A stretch of DNA of 6,000 bases from positions 1 to 6,000 of the forward strand of contig CAMDNF010000132.1 in the NCBI GenBank assembly GCA_945902735.1, given 5' to 3'. The notes under the pieces were generated by a model. That model had not been told where the DNA came from and searched no databases. It worked only from the letters and a program-made list of their open reading frames with translations. Source of the stretch: SHWC01 sp945902735 (GTDB lineage Bacteria > Pseudomonadota > Alphaproteobacteria > UBA828). Shown here one piece after another: positions 1 through 3,753 of the stretch. The translations under genes and the position numbers were made by a program. Within the stretch, counting starts at the first letter, position 1. Each line of letters opens with the position of its first letter.

Positions 1-30
1 GATCCTTGCGTTGAACTGACCGGACGCCGA

Positions 31-144
31 ATGCGCCGCCGTCTCGTCATCGTCAACGACACGATGCAGCAAGGCTACCGCTACGAGCTGGTCGCTCCAG
101 CTGGTCGCGACTTCGACCCCGCATTTCGGCCGGACCTGACGCCA
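31..144 (+). pseudogene. 5' remnant of a hypothetical-protein gene
   Basis: An ATG at 31 opens a frame whose first ~38 residues look like a genuine N-terminus. It includes the segments VIVNDTMQQGYRYELVAP and GRDFDPAFRPDLTP, a pattern I associate from memory with uncharacterised alphaproteobacterial proteins that continue for much longer. After LTP, near position 142, the frame turns into low-complexity Pro/Arg/Ala/Thr sequence, so protein-like character stops there although the frame stays open to 456. The break lies within about 5 bases of the left edge of a degenerate repeat beginning near 147, which suggests a rearrangement removed the rest of the gene. No convincing ribosome binding site is visible upstream. 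Function is unknown. The family recognition is recall, not a search result. Confidence 0.42.
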
Positions 145-146
145 CA

Positions 147-237
147 GCCTCCCCAGCGCGCGCCGGCTCCGAGGGCCACAACAACTACCCCCGAGGCGAC
201 GGCGCAAATTCTGAGCGGCCGGGTGGGCAGGGGCGCG
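147..237 (+). repeat. degenerate 91-bp repeat, copy 1
   Basis: This stretch aligns without gaps to 476-566 at a constant offset of 329 bases, about 71 of 91 identical by hand count. The best-conserved core is 185-216, where 30 of 32 bases match, including CTACCCCCGAGGCGACGGCG. The left boundary is sharp: similarity disappears upstream of 147. No transposase or terminal inverted repeat is seen, so it looks like a short intergenic repeat and not an insertion sequence. Confidence 0.6.
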
Positions 238-280
238 GTCTCAATGACGATCAAGGGGATGGCGGTTGGGTGTCCTGCGT

Positions 281-418
281 CTATCGAGGTTTCCACACCG
301 CTACTATCCCGAGCACAACGCCGGCGCCAGCAATCCAAAGCAACCAGAGGGGCGCGTCTAGCGTCACAAGGGAATAGGCCGGCACGACAGTCATGGGGAT
401 CGAGGCCGTGGCGATCAC
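281..418 (-). CDS. possible 45-aa single-helix membrane peptide
   Basis: On the minus strand a frame from GTG (418-416) to TAG (283-281) encodes 45 residues. It has a polar N-terminal third, a hydrophobic stretch around residues 23-41 (APLWLLWIAGAGVVLGIVAV) and a positively charged end, WKPR. That is the layout of a one-pass membrane peptide with a cytoplasmic tail. About 70% of codons end in G or C, in keeping with the genome. Against it: no clear ribosome binding site, an in-frame stop shortly upstream (near 448), no known family recognised, and a location inside a decayed region between two repeat copies. It may be a chance frame or the end of a broken membrane-protein gene. An alternative start is the ATG at residue 9. 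Confidence 0.25.
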   Translation of the reverse strand: MIATASIPMTVVPAYSLVTLDAPLWLLWIAGAGVVLGIVAVWKPR

Positions 419-475
419 CCGCTTGCCGCCACACGGTGCGACCGCTCACCCGATAGGCCGCACAAGCCCCTACGC

Positions 476-566
476 GCCCCGCCAGTGCGCGACCGGGCCG
501 AGGGCATCGAAAGCTACCCCCGAGGCGACGGCGCGAATCCTGAGCCGGTTGGAGGGCAGGGGCGGG
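476..566 (+). repeat. degenerate 91-bp repeat, copy 2
   Basis: Second copy of the repeat at 147-237, same orientation, about 78% identical over 91 bases with no gaps. The core at 514-545 is nearly unchanged and the flanks have drifted. It sits about 85 bases beyond the 3' end of tRNA-Ser. The divergence between copies suggests an old family with probably more members elsewhere in the genome. Confidence 0.6.
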
Positions 567-600
567 CCGTTGTTGAGAATGTGGGTAGTTGTGTAGGTTG

Positions 601-652
601 CAAAGCGTCAAATTAAAAAAAACTATATATTTCAAATTGTTACACTTGAATA
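601..652. other. AT-rich patch abutting the tRNA 3' end
   Basis: Roughly four fifths of these bases are A or T, in contrast to the GC-rich surroundings. Read on the minus strand, downstream of the tRNA, it contains a weak stem (TTCAA/TTGAA, 631-650) and then a run of eight T (622-615). This could act as a poor intrinsic terminator for the tRNA transcript. The five-pair AU-rich stem is too weak to call a terminator with confidence. Confidence 0.4.
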
Positions 653-742
653 TGGCGGAGGGGGTGGGATTCGAACCCACGGTACGCTTACACGTACAAC
701 GGTTTTCGAGACCGCCCCGATCGACCACTCTGGCACCCCTCC
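653..742 (-). tRNA. tRNA-Ser (anticodon CGA)
   Basis: A complete class II tRNA of 90 nt with encoded CCA. The acceptor strands GGAGGGG (742-736) and CCCCTCC (663-657) pair perfectly, followed by discriminator G and CCA (655-653). The anticodon loop CTCGAAA (710-704) carries CGA at 708-706, which reads the serine codon UCG. The long variable arm closes with a perfect GTACG/CGTAC stem (697-693 with 686-682), as expected of tRNA-Ser. The T arm is GTGGG-TTCGAAT-CCCAC (680-664). The D-arm region contains AGAGTGGTCGA. No second tRNA is adjacent. Confidence 0.97.
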
Positions 743-774
743 GCGACGACAGGCCCTTGGTCTTGGGGAAGGCC

Positions 775-804
775 TCTTTACCCCATGGGCGGAACAGGCC
801 GCAA
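775..804 (-). promoter_or_regulatory. putative promoter of tRNA-Ser
   Basis: On the minus strand TTGCGG (804-799) and TAAAGA (780-775) are separated by 18 bases, and the -10 lies about 32 bases before the mature tRNA 5' end, a normal leader length. Both boxes are imperfect matches to the housekeeping consensus, so this is a placement by position as much as by sequence. Confidence 0.35.
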
Positions 805-1110
805 GCGCGGTCGCCGGATTTGTGCCGCTTGAGCGAAATCGAGGCCACGACGCCCCGGAAAACGGGCCTAGGCCTAGGGTGAGGCGGCACGGAACGGGCG
901 GCCGCCGTGCGCCTTTCCTATGTGGGTAGCGCCGGCCTCGTTGGGCCGAGGGCAAATTCACCGCGCCTTCCATGAGTGCGGGGCGCTGGGCACGCCTATT
1001 GGATAGAGCGTATGCCGCGCCGATCGGATAGAGCGTATGCCGCGCCGATCGACGCACCAATTCAAACGGGCCCGAGCTCACCCCACCGCACGGCATGGTC
1101 CCACCATCGA
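805..1110. other. intergenic stretch with no supportable gene
   Basis: No frame on either strand looks protein-like. The long open frames crossing it are GC-rich chance frames, some of which run into the tRNA. It contains a 12-bp palindrome made of two adjacent CCTAGG units (867-878) and a small CCCG/CGGG stem just before it (854-866), neither with a clear role. The tandem duplication at 1001-1050 is listed separately. Confidence 0.6.
1001..1050 (+). repeat. perfect 25-bp tandem duplication
   Basis: Two identical, directly adjacent 25-bp units (1001-1025 and 1026-1050), each starting GGATAGAGCGTATGCCGC and ending GCCGATC. They lie about 60 bp upstream of the putative promoter of the EamA gene. 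Perfect identity implies a recent duplication, probably by replication slippage. A paired regulator site is conceivable but not shown. Confidence 0.9.
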
Positions 1111-1139
1111 TTGACGAACGAGACGCGACTTCCTAGGGT
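1111..1139 (+). promoter_or_regulatory. putative promoter of the EamA-family gene
   Basis: TTGACG (1111-1116) is followed after 17 bases by TAGGGT (1134-1139), which keeps the key T, A and final T of a -10 box. Transcription would start near 1146 and leave a leader of about 23 nt, just enough for the AGGAAAG ribosome binding site at 1154-1160. Confidence 0.45.
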
Positions 1140-1168
1140 CGCCTCAGGCTTCGAGGAAAGGGCGCGCC

Positions 1169-2146
1169 GTGCCACAGAGTGGATTCAATGAATGGCGCGT
1201 CGCGCTGGTGAAAAGCCGGGCGTTTCACGTCGCGCTCCTGTTCTTGATGGGGTCGAGCTACAGCCTGCTCTTCGCCATCAACAAGCTCACCGTCACCCAT
1301 GGCGTGCCGTTTGTGGCGTATGTCTTTTGGCATTCGCTGGGCGCGGCCTTGATTCTGCTTCTCATCGGCGCGCTCACACGCGATTGGCTGAAATTCGATT
1401 GGTTGCATCTGCGCACTTATTTGGTCTGGGGCCTCTTAACCACAGCGGCGCCGATCTCGCTGCTCACTTATGTCGCGCCGCATTTGCCGGCCGGCATCAT
1501 CACGATGATCCTCGTGTTGGTGCCGCTCTGCACCTATCTCTTAGCGTTGGCGTTTCGCGTCGATCGATTTCGTGCGCTGGGCGTGCTTGGCATTTTGTTC
1601 GGCCTTGCCGGCGTGCTCTTGGTGATTGTGCCCGATGTCAGCCTGCCCTCGCGCGACATGGTGGGCTGGGTGCTGCTCGCGCTTCTTGCGCCGGTGATGT
1701 TTGGTCTTGTCACCGTGTTCGCCGGCAAATATCGCCCGCCGGCGGTCTCTACGGTCAATCTCGCGGGCGGCATGTTGTTGGCCTCGGCGATCATGCTGGT
1801 GCCGGTGATGTTTGGGCTCGGTCAAACCTATGTGTTCCCCGGGCCCGATCCGATTGGCGATTGGGGCATTCTCTATGCGAGCCTACTCACCGCCGCGATC
1901 TTTTATTTGTTTCTCGAGTTCGTTCGTTTGGCCGGGCCGGTCTTCGTCACCCAACACAATTACATCGCCACGCTCGCCGGCTTCGGTTGGGGCATTTTGT
2001 TTTTCGATGAAGGCTATAGCGCCTATATCTGGGGCGCGACCGCGTTGATGTTCGCCGGCCTCACCATGCTTAATGTCGGTCTGTGGCGCGAGGCACGCCG
2101 CAATTCAAGAGCCGCCGCACAAAAAAGAACGACGCACGCGGCTTGA
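1169..2146 (+). CDS. EamA-family (DMT superfamily) membrane transporter
   Basis: A 325-residue inner-membrane protein of the drug/metabolite transporter superfamily, whose members usually export metabolites, amino acids or toxic compounds. About ten hydrophobic segments are visible, near residues 19-40, 46-70, 84-104, 108-128, 135-155, 164-185, 195-217, 231-253, 258-278 and 285-305. This matches the family's two five-helix EamA repeats. The end of the first repeat (ALGVLGILFGLAGVLLV, about 136-152) and the end of the second (YIWGATALMFAGLTMLNV, about 286-303) are the usual GxxxxxxGv-type repeat ends. Length is normal for the family. The GTG start at 1169 is preferred because AGGAAAG (1154-1160) lies 8 bases upstream; no better ATG exists at the N-terminus. 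The C-terminal tail is basic and presumably cytoplasmic. It stands alone in its transcription unit, and the substrate cannot be deduced. Confidence 0.93.
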   Translation: MPQSGFNEWRVALVKSRAFHVALLFLMGSSYSLLFAINKLTVTHGVPFVAYVFWHSLGAALILLLIGALTRDWLKFDWLHLRTYLVWGLLTTAAPISLLTYVAPHLPAGIITMILVLVPLCTYLLALAFRVDRFRALGVLGILFGLAGVLLVIVPDVSLPSRDMVGWVLLALLAPVMFGLVTVFAGKYRPPAVSTVNLAGGMLLASAIMLVPVMFGLGQTYVFPGPDPIGDWGILYASLLTAAIFYLFLEFVRLAGPVFVTQHNYIATLAGFGWGILFFDEGYSAYIWGATALMFAGLTMLNVGLWREARRNSRAAAQKRTTHAA

Positions 2147-2172
2147 CAGATTTGAAAACAAGGTCGCACGAT
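2143..2172 (+). promoter_or_regulatory. putative promoter overlapping the EamA gene stop codon
   Basis: A perfect -35 consensus TTGACA (2143-2148, with the alphaproteobacterial CTTGAC form) overlaps the TGA of the upstream gene. Eighteen bases later comes CACGAT (2167-2172), a partial -10. A transcript would start near 2180 and run through the hairpin-rich region to the terminator-like hairpin at 2499-2528. The weak -10 limits confidence. Confidence 0.35.
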
Positions 2173-2257
2173 TGCATTGTCCGTGGGGACTGCACTGATC
2201 CGATAGCCGGCCCTGAATAGGGCTGAGGTTTGAACGCAGTGTTTGCCGATCGCGGAT

Positions 2258-2439
2258 ATGGACCAACCTAAACGGGAGGGTGCATTGAACGCTGAAATCC
2301 CGCCGGGTCACCCGGTAAGGCCGCGCTGAACGACGCGGCCACGATCTGGACCCACGGCCTTGCGCAAGGCCAATACGATCTGGATCGCCGCCAGTTCAAT
2401 CGCTACCAACGCGGAGACAGCACGCGCCGCTCAAGCTAA
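2258..2439 (+). pseudogene. possible frameshifted small ORF
   Basis: One frame begins at ATG 2258 (MDQPKREGALNAE...) and stops at TGA 2327-2329. A second frame, shifted by -1, is open from 2296 to TAA 2437-2439 and gives a protein-like segment with TIWTHGLAQGQYDLDRRQF near its middle. About three quarters of the codons in the second frame (2329-2436) end in G or C, as in the real genes nearby, and it has no ATG, GTG or TTG of its own. Joined by one frameshift near 2300-2327 the two would make a product of about 60 residues. No ribosome binding site is seen before 2258, and I recognise no family. It may be the relic of a small gene or a chance pattern. Confidence 0.25.
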
Positions 2440-2498
2440 GCGGCGTCACGCACCTCCGAACAATCTTGCCCTTTTGGGCAGACCGGCACAAATGCCGT

Positions 2499-2528
2499 AG
2501 AACCCCGCCCTTGATTGGGCGGGGTTCT
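2499..2528. terminator. strong intrinsic-terminator-like hairpin, probably bidirectional
   Basis: AGAACCCCGCCC (2499-2510) and GGGCGGGGTTCT (2517-2528) form a perfect 12-bp stem with a six-base loop TTGATT. On the plus strand the stem ends in TTCTTGATT, a short T-rich tail. On the minus strand the tail is poorer. It sits between the EamA/small-RNA side (+) and the VOC gene stop at 2575 (-), so it can end transcripts arriving from both directions. Two smaller hairpins (2467-2480, 2484-2497) precede it directly. Confidence 0.75.
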
Positions 2529-2574
2529 TGATTCGTAACCGGGCGCTCGATGCGTCGTAATCTTCGGGCCACAA

Positions 2575-2943
2575 TCAGGCGGGCGAGTGCAGACCGATCT
2601 TATTGCCCTCACTATCCAGGATGATCGCGAAATAGCCCCAGCCTTCTTTGATGAAAGTCTTCGGGTGCATCACCTTGCCACCTGCCTTTTCCACGCGGCT
2701 CAACGCGGTGGAAACGTCCTTGCCGGCCTTGAGATAGATGGTCGAGCCGCTGGTGCCTGGCGTCGCGCGATCGCGCGCGATGATGGCGCCGGTTGTCTCA
2801 CCGGCCTTGGCGGGGAAGATAGCCATTTGGGCGCCGAGCATGTTTTCCCGAATCAGCGATTGCCCGAGCACCGTTTCGTAGAAGGTGACCGCGCGGTTGA
2901 AGTCGGTTGCTGGAATATCAAACCAATTAATGACGCTCGACAT
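2575..2943 (-). CDS. VOC-superfamily (glyoxalase/bleomycin-resistance fold) protein
   Basis: A 122-residue cytoplasmic protein of the vicinal-oxygen-chelate superfamily. The N-terminal signature INWFDIPATDFNRAVTFYE (residues 5-23) is the first beta strand and helix of the paired beta-alpha-beta-beta-beta fold. The C-terminal signature GYFAIILDSEGNKIGLHS (about 103-120) is the equivalent in the second half and ends in the glutamate/histidine region where metal ligands sit in active members. The start is fixed by AAAGGA (2956-2951), 7 bases before ATG 2943. An in-frame start further upstream would add 22 unlike residues that overlap this site. Members near this size act in aldehyde detoxification, antibiotic binding or dioxygenation, and the substrate cannot be told here. 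It is divergent from a WYL regulator and is that regulator's most likely target. Confidence 0.9.
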   Translation of the reverse strand: MSSVINWFDIPATDFNRAVTFYETVLGQSLIRENMLGAQMAIFPAKAGETTGAIIARDRATPGTSGSTIYLKAGKDVSTALSRVEKAGGKVMHPKTFIKEGWGYFAIILDSEGNKIGLHSPA

Positions 2944-3021
2944 GCTATGGTCCTTTCGAGAGTTCGGGCGGCGGGGTTTTCGGTCGCGGTTGCCGCCGGT
3001 GGGGAGCATGTTAGCGATCCC

Positions 3022-3045
3022 CTGCTGACACCGTTATGTCATCAA
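3022..3045. promoter_or_regulatory. candidate operator between the VOC and regulator genes
   Basis: CTGCTGACA (3022-3030) and TGTCATCAA (3037-3045) form an inverted repeat, seven of nine positions symmetric, with a perfect TGACA-N6-TGTCA core. It lies in the 117-bp divergent gap, 16 bases before the regulator's start codon and about 80 bases before the VOC start, a good place for autoregulation plus control of the VOC gene. A second, overlapping stem CATCAA-TG-TTGATG spans 3040-3053. Binding by the adjacent WYL regulator is inference. Confidence 0.5.
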
Positions 3046-3060
3046 TGTTGATGCCCCTCG

Positions 3061-3753
3061 ATGCGCCGTGCGGATCGCCTATTTCAGATCGTCTTGTTGC
3101 TGGGCCGGGGCAAGATCGTCACCGGCGACAGGCTCGCAGAGCTTTTGGCTGTCTCGCGGCGCACCGTCTACCGAGACATCGAGGACCTCGCGCATGCCGG
3201 CGTGCCGATCGAGGGGGAGGCCGGGGTCGGCTTTCGCTTGAGCACGGGATATCAGGTTCCGCCGCTCATGTTCACGCCAGACGAAATACAGGCCCTCGTT
3301 CTCGGCGCGCGGCTGGTGCAGAGCTGCGCCGATGACGGTCTCAATGCGGCCGCAGAGCGCCTCCTCGCAAAAGTCGACGCGGTATTGCCGGCGCGTTTGA
3401 AGTCGAGCCTCGACGACCCAGGACTCATGGTGCCGGACTTCCGCGTCTCGGCCGAAGTGAAAGTCGCACTCCGTGCATTGCGCGATGCCATCACGTCCCG
3501 CGAGATCGTCGAGTTCAGGTATATGCAAGGCGACGGCTCTATTATTTCACCCCGCGTCCGGCCTTATTGCCTTCGCTATATTGGCGGCACGTGGACGCTA
3601 GGTGGTTGGAGCGAGGCGGAAGCTGCCTTCCGCGTGTTTCGTGTTTATCGGATGCAAAATCTGATTTCGACCGGCGAGAAATTTTCCTTCGAGCGTGGTC
3701 GCTCATTGGCCGATTTTCTCGCCGCGGCGGATCGGCTGGGGGCGGGCGGTTAA
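3061..3753 (+). CDS. YafY-type HTH/WYL-domain transcriptional regulator
   Basis: A 230-residue DNA-binding regulator. Residues 4-60 form the DeoR/HTH_11-type winged helix (RADRLFQIVLLL..., recognition helix around VSRRTVYRDIEDL at 31-43, wing GVGFRLSTGY). Residues ~135-205 form the WYL ligand-sensing domain, here with GGTWTLGGWSE (175-185) in place of the W-Y-L core and AFRVFRVYRM (189-198) as the conserved arginine-rich strand. Such proteins bind a small molecule or nucleic-acid ligand and switch promoters. The start is certain: an in-frame TGA at 3049-3051 leaves ATG 3061 as the first possible codon. No Shine-Dalgarno sequence is visible, so initiation may be leaderless or weak. It is divergent from a VOC gene, a pairing often seen with YafY-type regulators. 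The stop codon overlaps the convergent permease stop. Confidence 0.92.
   Translation: MRRADRLFQIVLLLGRGKIVTGDRLAELLAVSRRTVYRDIEDLAHAGVPIEGEAGVGFRLSTGYQVPPLMFTPDEIQALVLGARLVQSCADDGLNAAAERLLAKVDAVLPARLKSSLDDPGLMVPDFRVSAEVKVALRALRDAITSREIVEFRYMQGDGSIISPRVRPYCLRYIGGTWTLGGWSEAEAAFRVFRVYRMQNLISTGEKFSFERGRSLADFLAAADRLGAGG

Larger units (their letters stand above)
2180..2530 (+). ncRNA. candidate structured small RNA
   Basis: This gene-free stretch is unusually rich in perfect short stems. They are: ACTGC/GCAGT (2189-2193 with 2236-2240) enclosing GCCCT-GAAT-AGGGC (2210-2223); CCGGG-TCA-CCCGG (2303-2315); GGCCGCG/CGCGGCC (2319-2340); the palindrome GGCCTTGCGCAAGGCC (2356-2371); CGCCGCT/AGCGGCG (2425-2445); TGCCC-TTTT-GGGCA (2467-2480); CGGCA-CAAA-TGCCG (2484-2497); and the terminator-like stem (2499-2528). 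With a -35 consensus just upstream, this is compatible with a ~350-nt RNA. I do not recognise it as tmRNA, RNase P, 6S or SRP RNA: the conserved cores of those are absent. High GC makes chance stems common, and part of the region may instead be a broken small gene. Confidence 0.3.

Noticed and set aside
867..878. 12-bp palindrome of two CCTAGG units
   Set aside because: Short self-complementary GC-rich words are expected by chance. No gene, promoter or partner site is positioned to use it.
589..882. 97-aa plus-strand open frame containing GVGFEPTVRL
   Set aside because: This is the antisense translation of tRNA-Ser, a well-known spurious protein pattern. The tRNA explains the sequence completely.
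81..890. 269-aa minus-strand open frame
   Set aside because: It runs straight through the tRNA and both repeats and has a composition typical of GC-rich chance frames, with no domain-like segment.
1001..1050. CRISPR-like repeat
   Set aside because: The two 25-bp units abut with no spacer and there are only two, so this is a simple tandem duplication.
632..1096. 154-aa minus-strand open frame containing GGVPEWSIGAVSKTVVR
   Set aside because: This is the tRNA-Ser gene itself read as protein. The remainder is Arg/Pro/Ala-rich chance sequence.
2341..2384. Palindrome flanked by direct repeats ACGATCTGGA, resembling a tiny insertion with target duplication
   Set aside because: The 10-bp repeats are separated by only 24 bases with nothing mobile inside, and the possible coding frame reads them in different phases. 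Most likely coincidence.
2180..2530. Permuted tmRNA, RNase P RNA or a transposon end
   Set aside because: No Ala-rich tag ending in LAA, no tRNA-like acceptor half, no RNase P core (GAGGAAAGTC) and no terminal inverted repeats were found.
2587..3051. 154-aa plus-strand frame opposite the VOC gene
   Set aside because: The minus-strand VOC gene has a clear fold signature, start and ribosome binding site. The plus-strand frame covers it and the divergent control region.
3025..3053. Promoter CTGACA-17-TTGATG for the WYL regulator
   Set aside because: The -35 is good but TTGATG matches the -10 consensus at only two positions, so it is not listed as a promoter.
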